Source: Sinobacterium norvegicum (GTDB lineage: Bacteria; Pseudomonadota; Gammaproteobacteria; Pseudomonadales; Sinobacteriaceae). Taken from it: a stretch of 64,000 nucleotides of DNA. The number at the start of each line of letters is the position of its first letter. Position 1 is the stretch's first letter. Position numbers and translations under genes: made by a program. Location: positions 1 through 64,000 of the forward strand of contig NZ_CAKLPX010000001.1 in the NCBI RefSeq assembly GCF_923077115.1, in the 5' to 3' direction. Below, in pieces: positions 35,452-44,070 of this stretch. The notes below the pieces were generated by a model. The model had not been told where the DNA came from. It searched no databases and saw only the letters and a list, made by a program, of their open reading frames with translations.

Positions 35452-36303
35452 ATGAGTAAGTTTCAAAGTACTGAGCAATATGTAGCAACTGACGATTTGG
35501 CGATGGCGGTGAATGCGGCAATAACGCTGCAGCGACCACTATTGATCAAGGGTGAGCCGGGCACGGGTAAAACCATGCTGGCGGAACAGGTGTCTGAAGG
35601 CTTGGGGATGAAACTGATCCAATGGCATGTTAAATCGACTACCAAGGCACAGCAGGGCTTGTATGAATATGATGCGGTCAGCCGACTGCGCGATTCTCAG
35701 CTTGGTGATGACCGGGTTCACGATATCAATAACTACATCAAGAAAGGCAAGCTGTGGGAAGCCTTCGACGCCGATGAACAGGTGGTTCTGTTGATTGATG
35801 AGATAGACAAGGCCGATATCGAGTTTCCTAACGATTTATTGGTCGAGCTCGATAAGATGGAGTTCCATGTCTACGAGACTGGCGAGACCGTTAAGGCCAA
35901 GGTTCGCCCGATTATTATTATCACCAGTAACAACGAGAAAGAGCTGCCGGATGCCTTTCTGCGTCGCTGTTTCTTCCATTATATTAACTTCCCAGACAAG
36001 GCGACAATGAAGAAAATTGTCGATGTTCACTACCCGAAAATCACCCAGGAGTTGCTGTCTGAGGCGTTGGAATCATTCTTTGAGTTGCGTGAAATCCCTG
36101 GTCTGAAGAAAAAGCCGTCGACCTCAGAGTTGATCGACTGGTTGAAGCTGCTTCTTGCCGATGACATGCCGGATGAAATTTTGAAAAACAGAGATCGTAC
36201 CAAGGCAATTCCACCACTGCATGGTGCCTTATTGAAGAATGAGCAGGATGTATCGCTGCTTGAGCGCCTGGCCTTTATGAATCGCCGCGACAGCCGTCGT
36301 TAA
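35452..36303 (+). CDS. MoxR-family AAA+ ATPase
   Basis: A 283-residue AAA+ protein. Walker A GEPGTGKTML is near residue 38, Walker B VVLLIDEIDKAD near 112, the sensor 1 asparagines in IIITSNNEKELPDAFLRRC, and the C-terminal lid after residue 200. MoxR ATPases act as chaperones with a VWA partner to insert cofactors or mature complexes. The partner here is the next gene. ATG 35452 begins with MSKFQSTEQYVATDD; a TTG 15 bp upstream has no better site. The stop codon lies within a perfect hairpin shared with the intergenic region. Confidence 0.9.
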   Translation: MSKFQSTEQYVATDDLAMAVNAAITLQRPLLIKGEPGTGKTMLAEQVSEGLGMKLIQWHVKSTTKAQQGLYEYDAVSRLRDSQLGDDRVHDINNYIKKGKLWEAFDADEQVVLLIDEIDKADIEFPNDLLVELDKMEFHVYETGETVKAKVRPIIIITSNNEKELPDAFLRRCFFHYINFPDKATMKKIVDVHYPKITQELLSEALESFFELREIPGLKKKPSTSELIDWLKLLLADDMPDEILKNRDRTKAIPPLHGALLKNEQDVSLLERLAFMNRRDSRR

Positions 36304-36328
36304 ACAGGGTTTGAACCTGTTTAACGAC
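36296..36328. repeat. Perfect 13-bp hairpin between MoxR and VWA genes
   Basis: GTCGTTAAACAGG and CCTGTTTAACGAC are exact reverse complements with a 7-base loop. The hairpin includes the MoxR stop codon and ends 11 bp before the ribosome site of the VWA gene. No T-run follows, so it is not a classical terminator; it may be an mRNA-processing or translation-tuning element. Confidence 0.8.
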
Positions 36329-36351
36329 AATGATTCGCAGGGAGAGTCCAT

Positions 36352-37530
36352 GTGTTAATTAATTTCTTTTTTACCCTCAAAAAAACCGGGGTTCCCGTCT
36401 CTATCAGGGAACTACTCGATTTGTTAGAGGCGTTAAAGCAGCATATTGTGTTTGCCGATGTCGAGCAGTTCTACTTTTTGGCGAGAACAATATTATGTAA
36501 AGACGAAAAGTATTTCGATCGTTTCGATCGTGCCTTTGGTCTTTATTTCAAAGAGCTTGAGAGTATCGATGATGTTATCGAAGCGCTGATTCCCGATGAG
36601 TGGATGCGCAAAGAATTTGAAAAATTCTTAACTGACGAAGAAAAGGCCAAGATCGAATCGTTAGGTGGCCTGGAAAAGCTGATGGAGGAATTTAAAAAAC
36701 GTCTCGAAGAGCAAAACGAGCGCCACGAAGGTGGTAATAAATGGGTGGGTACCGGCGGCACCTCTCCCTTTGGTCATGGTGGCTATAACCCCGAAGGTGT
36801 TCGTGTCGGCGGTCCCGGTCAGCATAAAAAGGCAGTCAAGGTTTGGGATAAGCGAGAGTTTAAAGACCTCGATGATTCGGTAGAACTAGGCACTCGTAAT
36901 ATCAAGGTGGCGCTGCGCCGCCTGCGTAAGTTTGCCCGTACCGGCGCGGTGGAAGAGTTGGATATCGACGATACCATCCGCTCAACGGCGAACAACGCCG
37001 GTTATCTTGATATTAAGATGCTGCAAGAGCGTCACAACTCGGTCAAAGTGTTGTTGTTCTTTGATGTAGGTGGTTCGATGGATCCCCATATTCGTGTCTG
37101 CGAGGAACTATTCTCAGCTGCGGGCTCTGAGTTTAAGCATATGGAGTATTTCTACTTCCATAACTTTCTCTATGACTATGTGTGGAAAAATAACAGTCGT
37201 CGCCAGACCGAACAGACTAAAACCCTCGATGTGCTCCATACCTTTGGCAGTGACTACAAGGTGATTTTTATCGGCGATGCGGCGATGTCGCCCTATGAAA
37301 TTGCTCAGCCTGGTGGCAGTGTTGAATACTGGAATCAGGAAGCAGGTTATGTCTGGTTCCAGCGACTGAAGGAAACCTTCGATAAGGTGGTGTGGATTAA
37401 TCCGCTGCCTAAGGGGGAGTGGGAGTGGACTCAGTCTGTCGGCATGGTGAAGGAGCTGGCAGAGGATGAGATGTATCCGATGACGGTTGAGGGGCTGGAG
37501 CAGGCCATGAAATACCTGGCCAAGTCCTAG
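36352..37530 (+). CDS. CoxE-like VWA domain-containing protein
   Basis: A 392-residue protein that pairs with the MoxR ATPase, as in CoxDE-type systems. The N-terminal ~130 residues are helical (FFFTLKKTGVPVSIRELLDL), a glycine-rich linker follows, and the C-terminal half is a von Willebrand A domain with the metal site in FFDVGGSMDPHI. There G replaces the first serine of the DxSxS motif. GTG 36352 has AGGGAGAG just upstream; the overlapping ATG at 36350 reads into a stop. It ends with a strong terminator, so MoxR and this gene form a two-gene unit. Confidence 0.88.
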   Translation: MLINFFFTLKKTGVPVSIRELLDLLEALKQHIVFADVEQFYFLARTILCKDEKYFDRFDRAFGLYFKELESIDDVIEALIPDEWMRKEFEKFLTDEEKAKIESLGGLEKLMEEFKKRLEEQNERHEGGNKWVGTGGTSPFGHGGYNPEGVRVGGPGQHKKAVKVWDKREFKDLDDSVELGTRNIKVALRRLRKFARTGAVEELDIDDTIRSTANNAGYLDIKMLQERHNSVKVLLFFDVGGSMDPHIRVCEELFSAAGSEFKHMEYFYFHNFLYDYVWKNNSRRQTEQTKTLDVLHTFGSDYKVIFIGDAAMSPYEIAQPGGSVEYWNQEAGYVWFQRLKETFDKVVWINPLPKGEWEWTQSVGMVKELAEDEMYPMTVEGLEQAMKYLAKS

Positions 37531-37550
37531 TGTCTAACCGCTGTGATAAG

Positions 37551-37574
37551 AAGCCCGATTCGTCGGGCTTTTTT
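37551..37574 (+). terminator. Rho-independent terminator of the MoxR-VWA unit
   Basis: AAGCCCGA and TCGGGCTT form a perfect 8-bp stem with a TTCG tetraloop followed by TTTT. Confidence 0.95.
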
Positions 37575-37644
37575 GTCTGCGCAATTTATTCATTACCAGC
37601 GATGTCACTGCGATAGCGCTGACAGGGGATAATAAAAGAGGTTG

Positions 37645-38424
37645 CTAGGGTAGAAAGGCGATTAAGGCGCCGGTAACAGCGACGTTTAATGACTCGACAC
37701 CACGGCTCATTGGGATGCGTAAGCCGGTGGTGGCGACGGCTTCAACCGCTTTGGAGACACCGTCGGTTTCATTACCCAGCACGTACACAGCCGAGTCTTC
37801 AGCTTTGTAGTCAAACAGGGTGTTCTTGGCGTAGGAAGACAGCGTGCAAATATCGGCGCCACGCTGCTTCATAGCGGTCAACGTTTCAGCCAAGTCATCG
37901 CAATAGTACATCGGCATCTTGAACAGGGTGCCAGCACTGGCCTTGATAACCAGTGATGAGAGCGCGGTATTGCCCTTGCTGGTAGGCACCAACAGCGCAT
38001 CGATGCGACCGGCACAGGCGGAGCGAATAATCATGCCCAGGTTTTGCGGGTTGGTGACGCCGTCGACGGCGAGAATGCGCGGCGGCAACGGCGCCTCCAG
38101 CAACAGTTTGGCACTTTGATAGAGTGGGCAGTGTAGGTCGAGGGCAACGCCCTGGTCCTGTTTGCTGTTCTTCGAGATTCGAGACAGTTGTTTGCGGTCA
38201 TGGTAGGCGATCTCAATGCCACGCTGTTCGGCCAGGGCAATCATTTCTGCCACCGCCTTCGAGGGCTTGTTGCTATCGGCCAGATGCAACTTAATAATGT
38301 TCATTGTGTTATCTGCCAGTGCCTCAAAAACAGGGTTGCGGCCATAAACCGTGATTGTGCTGGCGAATAGGGCTTTTTTGGCGAGATAGCTGGCGCTATC
38401 ACCTTGATAATGTTTTTTGCTCAT
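37645..38424 (-). CDS. SpoU/TrmH-family RNA 2'-O-methyltransferase
   Basis: A 259-residue SPOUT enzyme that methylates ribose in rRNA or tRNA with SAM. The three SpoU motifs are present: DGVTNPQNLGMIIRSA, VLGNETDGVS and IPMSRGVESLNVAVTGAL. An N-terminal substrate-binding domain of about 100 residues (TVYGRNPVFEALAD) is like that of RlmB. It could be an RlmB relative or another TrmH-type enzyme, so no symbol is assigned. Monocistronic and divergent from the carbonic anhydrase gene. Confidence 0.9.
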   Translation of the reverse strand: MSKKHYQGDSASYLAKKALFASTITVYGRNPVFEALADNTMNIIKLHLADSNKPSKAVAEMIALAEQRGIEIAYHDRKQLSRISKNSKQDQGVALDLHCPLYQSAKLLLEAPLPPRILAVDGVTNPQNLGMIIRSACAGRIDALLVPTSKGNTALSSLVIKASAGTLFKMPMYYCDDLAETLTAMKQRGADICTLSSYAKNTLFDYKAEDSAVYVLGNETDGVSKAVEAVATTGLRIPMSRGVESLNVAVTGALIAFLP

Positions 38425-38594
38425 AATGAGGTGCTGGCCTGGCGGTGTAATGGCGGAAAGATCGCATCAAAAGGCGGTGTAGAGCCTTATTATACGTCAT
38501 AGTGAATTATCCGGCTATTGCCAAAATATGTTATGATGAACCCGGTTGAAAAATACTAAATCTTTTTTAATACAATAACTAAGAGGTCTTCCAT

Positions 38595-39224
38595 ATGCCG
38601 GATATCGATCAGCTATTTAAAAATAATCAGCAGTGGGCGGAGGCAATTAAACGCGAAGAGCCTGATTTTTTTGAACAGCTATCTAAGCAGCAGACCCCGA
38701 AATATTTGTGGATTGGTTGTTCTGACAGCCGAGTCCCGGCCAATGAAATTGTTGGCATGCAGCCCGGCGAGTTATTTGTGCATCGCAATGTGGCCAATGT
38801 TGTCGCCCATACGGATTTAAACTGCCTGTCGGTACTGCAGTACGCGGTTGAATATTTGAAAGTCGAACATATTGCTGTGGTTGGCCACTATGGCTGTGGC
38901 GGTGTGGCGGCGGCAATGGAAGATAACGAGTTGGGTTTGATCGATAATTGGCTGCGTAATATCAAAGATGTTTATCACTGGAATCGTAAAGATATCGAGA
39001 ATGCCGGTGATCATAAACAGCAGGTCAATCGACTCTGTGAACTCAATGTGAAACAGCAAGTCTCCCATGTCTGCCATACCACTATTGTACAAAATGCTTG
39101 GAAGCGGGGGCAAAAGCTGGCCGTGCATGGCTGGATATACGGTATTGAAGACGGCATGCTGAAATCGTTAGAGCGGGGCATTAGTAGTGCAGAACAGATT
39201 CCCGCCGCTTATCGTATGTCTTAA
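38595..39224 (+). CDS. can: Beta-class carbonic anhydrase
   Basis: A 209-residue zinc enzyme that interconverts CO2 and bicarbonate in the cytoplasm. The zinc ligands are Cys42 with the catalytic Asp44-Arg46 dyad in CSDSRVPANE, and the His and Cys of HYGCGGV near residues 98-101, the same spacing as E. coli Can. HRNVANVV lies between them. AAGAGG is upstream of the ATG. The acyl-CoA synthetase gene follows after only 2 bp, so the two are probably co-transcribed. Confidence 0.95.
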   Translation: MPDIDQLFKNNQQWAEAIKREEPDFFEQLSKQQTPKYLWIGCSDSRVPANEIVGMQPGELFVHRNVANVVAHTDLNCLSVLQYAVEYLKVEHIAVVGHYGCGGVAAAMEDNELGLIDNWLRNIKDVYHWNRKDIENAGDHKQQVNRLCELNVKQQVSHVCHTTIVQNAWKRGQKLAVHGWIYGIEDGMLKSLERGISSAEQIPAAYRMS

Positions 39225-39226
39225 CA

Positions 39227-40717
39227 ATGATGTTATTACAGTCGTTGGCGGATAATACTGCCGAATTCGCCGTCAATGATGGCGACCAGTCTATTGATTT
39301 CCCCGCCCTTGTGCAGCGTGCCAACCGAGTTTATAGCTATTTAAAAGCGCAGGGCATTGGCAGCGAGCATCATGTTGCGATGATGCTGGATAATCGTATT
39401 GAAAATATTGAAATCATGCTGGCGGTACTGATGTCAGGGGCCTGGTTAACACCGATTAATTGGCATTTAACCCGCCCTGAAATCGACTATATTATCGATG
39501 ACTCCGGCGCCGAATTACTGTTTTATCAAGACTGCTTTTGCGACCAGATTGACCTCGATAAGCTTGCACAGTTGGTGAATCTCGACAGTGACTACTCGAC
39601 CATCATCACGCAGCCGGTCACGCATTCGGCTAGTGCTGATGACCCCGCTGGCGGAATGATGATCTATACCAGTGGCACCACTGGTTATCCCAAGGGCGTA
39701 AAACGAGCCAAGGCGGCGACACTGGGTCAGTTATTCGCTGCCTTTCGCAGCGGTGGCAGTAATGTCGGCCTCGACGGTAATGGGGTTCACCTTGTTACCG
39801 GTCCGATGTACCACGCAGCCCCTGCGCTGTACGCACTGTATGATTTGCTTAATGGTACCAGTCTGTACCTGATGCAGAGGTTTGATGTACTCAGTGCGCT
39901 GGCCTTGATTGAACGGTATAAAGTCACTCATAGTCACTGGGTGCCGACGATGTTTGTGCGATTATTAAAACTACCCAAGGCGCAGCGACAGGGCTTTGAT
40001 ACCTCGAGCCTCACACTGGTGCTGCACGGTGCGGCTCCTATTACCCCGTCTATTAAGCAGCAAATGCTGGATGAGTGGGGTGATGTTCTGGTTGAATACT
40101 GGGGGGGGACCGAGGGTGGTGTGACCACGATTATTAATAGTCAACAGTGGCGTGATCACCCAGGTTCTGTGGGTAAGGCGCTGCCGCAGTTTGAAGTTTT
40201 TGCCATCGATCACGATGACCAACGGCTACCTCCAGGCCAGCCCGGGTTACTCTATGCCAAGCATCAGAGCCTGGGACGGGTTTTCGAATACCATAACGCC
40301 AAGCAAAAAACCGATCAGGCGCATTTGGTCGACGGGGCATTTACGCTCGGTGATATGGGGTATGTTGATGAGCAGGGCTATGTCTATCTGTCTGACCGTC
40401 GCAGCAATTTGATTATTTCTGGTGGGGTAAATATCTACCCGGCGGAAATAGAGGGGGTGTTAATTGAGCATCCAGACATCAGCGATATTGGCGTCTTTGG
40501 TGTCGATGATGAGGAGTGGGGACAGTCGGTTGTGGCCGTGATCGAGCCCTCGGCGACGGCAGATATCGACGATTTAGCCGACGACTTACCGCTGTTTTGT
40601 CAGTCGCGGCTGGCTAAATACAAGATTCCAAAAGTTTTCCATATCATCGAGAAGCTGCCGCGAACACCCGCTGGGAAGTTGTATATACGGCGGATCAAAG
40701 ATCAATTTGGCGGCTAG
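39227..40717 (+). CDS. AMP-forming acyl-CoA synthetase
   Basis: A 496-residue member of the ANL adenylate-forming superfamily, which activates a carboxylic acid with ATP and loads it on CoA. The phosphate loop MIYTSGTTGYPKGVKRAK is near residue 143, the WGGTEGG motif near 290, the hinge region GDMGYVDEQGYVYLSDR near 370 and the C-terminal catalytic lysine in PRTPAGKLYIRRI. The fatty or aromatic acid used is unknown. It starts 2 bp after the carbonic anhydrase gene; an ATG directly after the first could also be used. A nested hairpin overlaps its stop. Confidence 0.9.
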   Translation: MMLLQSLADNTAEFAVNDGDQSIDFPALVQRANRVYSYLKAQGIGSEHHVAMMLDNRIENIEIMLAVLMSGAWLTPINWHLTRPEIDYIIDDSGAELLFYQDCFCDQIDLDKLAQLVNLDSDYSTIITQPVTHSASADDPAGGMMIYTSGTTGYPKGVKRAKAATLGQLFAAFRSGGSNVGLDGNGVHLVTGPMYHAAPALYALYDLLNGTSLYLMQRFDVLSALALIERYKVTHSHWVPTMFVRLLKLPKAQRQGFDTSSLTLVLHGAAPITPSIKQQMLDEWGDVLVEYWGGTEGGVTTIINSQQWRDHPGSVGKALPQFEVFAIDHDDQRLPPGQPGLLYAKHQSLGRVFEYHNAKQKTDQAHLVDGAFTLGDMGYVDEQGYVYLSDRRSNLIISGGVNIYPAEIEGVLIEHPDISDIGVFGVDDEEWGQSVVAVIEPSATADIDDLADDLPLFCQSRLAKYKIPKVFHIIEKLPRTPAGKLYIRRIKDQFGG

Positions 40718-40740
40718 CGATGATCGCAGTCGCCAAATTG
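40703..40740. terminator. Nested hairpin at the acyl-CoA synthetase stop
   Basis: CAATTTGGCG pairs with CGCCAAATTG (10 bp, perfect), and GCGA/TCGC pairs inside the loop. The structure covers the stop codon and lies before the convergent lipoprotein gene. There is no T-run, so its role as terminator is uncertain. Confidence 0.5.
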
Positions 40741-40753
40741 TATGGCATAGTGG

Positions 40754-41398
40754 TTATTTTGTGGCGTTTAGCAGCGCCGTCACTTCGCTGACGCTTCTAA
40801 TCCATGGCTGTTCAATTTTGTCGCTACTAGGGTATTGGCTGACGGCCTGGCTGGCACTGTTATAGTCGGGATAAACATTTTCTAATAACAGAATTTTTCC
40901 GCTGGGGCTGGTAATGGAAAGCGGCGTTAATTGTTGGTAAAACGTGGTGTATTTAGTGACCGATGATGGTTGGGTAAAGCTAGCCAGTTGCACAACATAA
41001 TAATCCCTTGGGCTGGCTTCGAGTTTTTCTCTGGTCAGCGGGCTGGGTGTCTGGGATTTTGCTGCGGCAACAGCCGCTGTCGCCACCGACGTTGATGTCA
41101 CGGTTGTTGAAGCCGTAGTTGCATTAGCGGGCGCTGTTGAGCTGTTTGCAGCCGCCGCAGGTGATGTCTTGCTTTGTTCGACGGGGTTGGCCTGCGACTG
41201 CACTGCGGCCTTATTGCTCGGCGTGTATGGTTCGCCACTGTCGCTGTAACGCCACTGGCAATCCCATTCACCATTGGCAGCCGCTTTGCAGATCCAATCC
41301 TTGGGTGAGTCTTCGCTAATACGTGCACTGTTACTGCAGCCAGTTGACAGCAGGGTGGCAGTGAGGAATGTGGCGGTGAATATAACTCTGGCTATCAT
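40754..41398 (-). CDS. SPOR domain-containing lipoprotein
   Basis: A 214-residue envelope protein. ATG 41398 opens a lipoprotein signal with lipobox LSTGC at residues 17-21; the longer frame to 41470 would bury this signal and is rejected. An alanine/threonine/serine-rich linker (about residues 65-120) connects to a C-terminal domain starting YYVVQLASFTQPSSVTKY, the first strand of a SPOR fold, which binds denuded peptidoglycan at division sites. The assignment of the domain rests on this one segment, so it is moderate. Confidence 0.75.
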   Translation of the reverse strand: MIARVIFTATFLTATLLSTGCSNSARISEDSPKDWICKAAANGEWDCQWRYSDSGEPYTPSNKAAVQSQANPVEQSKTSPAAAANSSTAPANATTASTTVTSTSVATAAVAAAKSQTPSPLTREKLEASPRDYYVVQLASFTQPSSVTKYTTFYQQLTPLSITSPSGKILLLENVYPDYNSASQAVSQYPSSDKIEQPWIRSVSEVTALLNATK

Positions 41399-41529
41399 AC
41401 AGTGGCCTATATTGTTTATAATTCTACTCGGTCTATTGCGGCGATACGTTAAGAGCCTAGTGTAAGCCAATAATCTAGCGCGGGTAGCAAACAGAGCAAA
41501 CAGTTTCTTTTATGGGTTGAGATAATACT

Positions 41530-42105
41530 ATGGCTAAAACAAATAGTCGCGTACCACAGCAGCGAGTGACAGCAGAACTGAGGCGAACAGTCTTATTGGC
41601 GGCGGCTGTCAGTCAGCGAATGATGCCGAATTATCAGTTGTTTTGTCAGGTGACGGAGTTTACCGACCCAACACAGTATCGCAACACCCTCAATTTGGTG
41701 TGGGAGTGGTTATTGGTCAGCGACGCCAAAATAAATTTCGAACTGCAATCAGAGAAACTGGAGTTAATTACTCCCGATGCCGCCGATTTTGATATGTTTG
41801 GTGTCTACCCAGCAATCGATGCTTGCGTGGCACTGGCCAGTGCCGTCAATGCCATCGTCGAGTTTGAGTCAGACAGCTATCGAAAAGATGTGGTGGACTT
41901 GTCGCGCCGCAGCATCGAGGGCTTTTTAGAGATGCAGGGCGTTGAAAACACCGCCGAGGCCGAGTTAACCCTGCATAACGAGCAGCTCCTCGATGAGGTG
42001 ATGTTGATTGCCGATGACAAACTGAAGAATAAAGAGCTGCTAAAAGAGTTGAAACGACTGGCCACTAATGAGGGTGTCAGTAACTTGGGCATTGCCGTTG
42101 ACTGA
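41530..42105 (+). CDS. DUF416 family protein (YjaG-like)
   Basis: A 191-residue soluble, mostly helical protein. The phrases FCQVTEFTDPTQYRNTLNLV, PDAADFDMFGVYPAIDACVAL and DVVDLSRRSIEGFLEMQG fit the DUF416/YjaG family. Function not established. The 3' end is shared with the start region of the next gene, which suggests translational coupling. Confidence 0.85.
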   Translation: MAKTNSRVPQQRVTAELRRTVLLAAAVSQRMMPNYQLFCQVTEFTDPTQYRNTLNLVWEWLLVSDAKINFELQSEKLELITPDAADFDMFGVYPAIDACVALASAVNAIVEFESDSYRKDVVDLSRRSIEGFLEMQGVENTAEAELTLHNEQLLDEVMLIADDKLKNKELLKELKRLATNEGVSNLGIAVD

Positions 42106-42370
42106 TTTGGCGCCGTTACCGCTGTATCTTTACACAACGCTGGGTTGCCATCTCTGTGAACTTGCCGTGGCCGAGTTGGCGCCTTTGCTCGAGCGTTATG
42201 ATATTGCTTTAATGCCGGTCGAAATTGCCGATGATGATGCACTGGTCGAATGTTACGGGATGAGAATACCGGTGATTCGCCTAGAGGGTGTTGATGTCGA
42301 ACTCGGTTGGCCATTTGACAGTGGCTTGGCAGAACAGTATCTCCAGGCGATGTTAGCCGAAACCGATTAA
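42068..42370 (+). CDS. Glutaredoxin-like family protein
   Basis: A small thioredoxin-fold protein with a CHLC active-site pair shortly after the first strand LPLYLYTTLGC and the cis-proline segment MRIPVIRLEG. This is the pattern of the DUF836/glutaredoxin-like family. From ATG 42068 it has 100 residues and overlaps DUF416 by 38 bp. A TTG at 42098 (start MTDLAPLPLYLY, overlapping the DUF416 stop) is equally possible and gives 90 residues. Its 3' end overlaps tatD by 4 bp. Confidence 0.82.
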   Translation: MRVSVTWALPLTDLAPLPLYLYTTLGCHLCELAVAELAPLLERYDIALMPVEIADDDALVECYGMRIPVIRLEGVDVELGWPFDSGLAEQYLQAMLAETD

Positions 42371-43173
42371 TCGATACCAAATAGTCGGCTGGCGTTTTGC
42401 TGACTTAAGTGGGCAATCTGCTCGCCACTGGTCGACCTCAGGGCAGCTATTGCGGTAGCAATATGCGGTAACACACAGGGTTCATTGCGCCGGGTCTTGG
42501 CATTGAAATGCTCGGGCCTGCTGGCCTGATTCAAATCTCGGGGAATAAGGTAGGGGGCATCGGTTTCAATCAGTAAACGGTCATTCGGTATTTCTTTGCA
42601 CAACTGTTGTAGTTCCTCTCCGCGACGTTCATCGCAGACCCACCCTGTTACGCCTATATACAAGTCTAAATCTAAATAGCTATACAGGGTTTCCTTGCTG
42701 CCGGTAAAACAATGAATGACGGCATCGGTAAGTTGATCTCGGTGGCTGGCCAGCATTTCTACCATACGTTTTCCGGCATCACGCTCGTGCAAAAACATAG
42801 GTCTTTGTAGACTGATTGCCGCCTCTATATGTTTTTCGAAACTCCATTGTTGTTGTGCTGGCGTTGAGAAATTACGATTAAAATCCAGCCCTGTTTCCCC
42901 AATCGCCACGACGGCTGGCTGCTTCATTAGTTCGGTTAATTCGAGCCAGAGCTCATCGTTATAGTCGCTGGCGTGATGGGGGTGGATGCCGGCGGTCGAC
43001 CACATGTGCTCAGGGTGTTGTAGGCAAAGTTGGTGGGCGCCTTGGCTTTCTGCCAACGTGGTGCCGGTCAGTATCATGGTGTCGACGCCGCATGCCAAGG
43101 CACGCTCGATGACGGCATCCCGGTCCTTATCAAATTGTGGATTGGTGAGGTTTAAGCCAATATCAGTATACAA
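42367..43173 (-). CDS. tatD: TatD family DNase
   Basis: A 268-residue metal-dependent hydrolase with a TIM barrel. The N terminus YTDIGLNLTNPQFD, the metal-binding GETGLDFNRNF, LHERDAG, IHCFTGS and ETDAPYL match TatD, a 3'-5' exonuclease active in DNA repair. The start is a TTG with AAGGA 7 bp upstream. It converges with the glutaredoxin-like gene with a 4-bp overlap of the stop codons. Confidence 0.92.
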   Translation of the reverse strand: MYTDIGLNLTNPQFDKDRDAVIERALACGVDTMILTGTTLAESQGAHQLCLQHPEHMWSTAGIHPHHASDYNDELWLELTELMKQPAVVAIGETGLDFNRNFSTPAQQQWSFEKHIEAAISLQRPMFLHERDAGKRMVEMLASHRDQLTDAVIHCFTGSKETLYSYLDLDLYIGVTGWVCDERRGEELQQLCKEIPNDRLLIETDAPYLIPRDLNQASRPEHFNAKTRRNEPCVLPHIATAIAALRSTSGEQIAHLSQQNASRLFGID

Positions 43174-43268
43174 TTTAAATTCCTTAATTCTGTTTGCTGG
43201 CGCTGCAATTGCTCACTATTGTAAACTAGATCTACACCATCGCCACGGACTATTTAAAAGGGATAAAA

Positions 43269-44063
43269 ATGACAACAGTGACAGTGTCAGAACTCTACAT
43301 TCACCCGGTAAAATCACTTCAGGGTATTGCCGTTGAACAGGTGAAACTCGATAAGTTTGGCGCGCAATTTGATCGTCGCTGGATGGTCGTCGACCCTCGG
43401 GGCCACTTTATTACCCAGCGTGAGGTTGCGGCGATGGCAACACTATCGACGGCGATGATCGATGGTCAATTACAATTATCCGATAGTCAGGGGGAATCGT
43501 TTTTGGTCGCAGAGGCCGGAGATCGTGTCGAGCCTGTGGTGATCTGGGATGACACCGTATTGGCTGTCGATTGTGGCAATGCCGTGGCGGCCTGGTTAAC
43601 GCAGCGTTTGGCGACTGAGTGCCGCTTGGTGTTCATGCCACAAACCACCGACCGCATTGTTAGTCGCGAGTATTCGCAGAGTAAAAAAACGGTAGGCTTT
43701 GCCGATGGTTTTCCGCTGATGCTGGTAAGCCAGGCCTCGCTTGATGAAATTAATAGCCGTCTTGATCACCCGGTAAGTATGACAAGATTCCGGCCCAATA
43801 TCGTCGTTGAGGGTTGCGATTCATTTGCCGAAGATCAGTGGCAAGCATTGAGCAGTAGTCAGCTACAGCTCGATATATCCAAGCCGTGCTCGCGCTGTGT
43901 CATGCCTTCGTTAGACCCTAAAACAGGGCGCAAGCATAAGACGCTGAATCGTGTTCTGGCTTCTTTTCGTCGACGTGATGGTGTGATTTATGTGGGGCAA
44001 AACCTGGTGATACACAGGGGGGATAGTATTGCTGTCGGTGACCAGCTGGCAGTGGATTGTTGA
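43269..44063 (+). CDS. MOSC domain protein (YcbX-like)
   Basis: A 264-residue molybdenum-cofactor sulfurase C-terminal (MOSC) protein with the N-terminal beta-barrel domain (ELYIHPVKSLQGIAVEQV, DRRWMVVDPRG). The conserved cysteine of the MOSC core is in KPCSRCVMPS near residue 210, after MTRFRPNIVVEG. Relatives bind molybdenum cofactor and reduce N-hydroxylated compounds. Unlike E. coli YcbX it has no C-terminal ferredoxin domain. It converges with the transglycosylase gene 7 bp away. Confidence 0.9.
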   Translation: MTTVTVSELYIHPVKSLQGIAVEQVKLDKFGAQFDRRWMVVDPRGHFITQREVAAMATLSTAMIDGQLQLSDSQGESFLVAEAGDRVEPVVIWDDTVLAVDCGNAVAAWLTQRLATECRLVFMPQTTDRIVSREYSQSKKTVGFADGFPLMLVSQASLDEINSRLDHPVSMTRFRPNIVVEGCDSFAEDQWQALSSSQLQLDISKPCSRCVMPSLDPKTGRKHKTLNRVLASFRRRDGVIYVGQNLVIHRGDSIAVGDQLAVDC

Positions 44064-44070
44064 CGGAACT

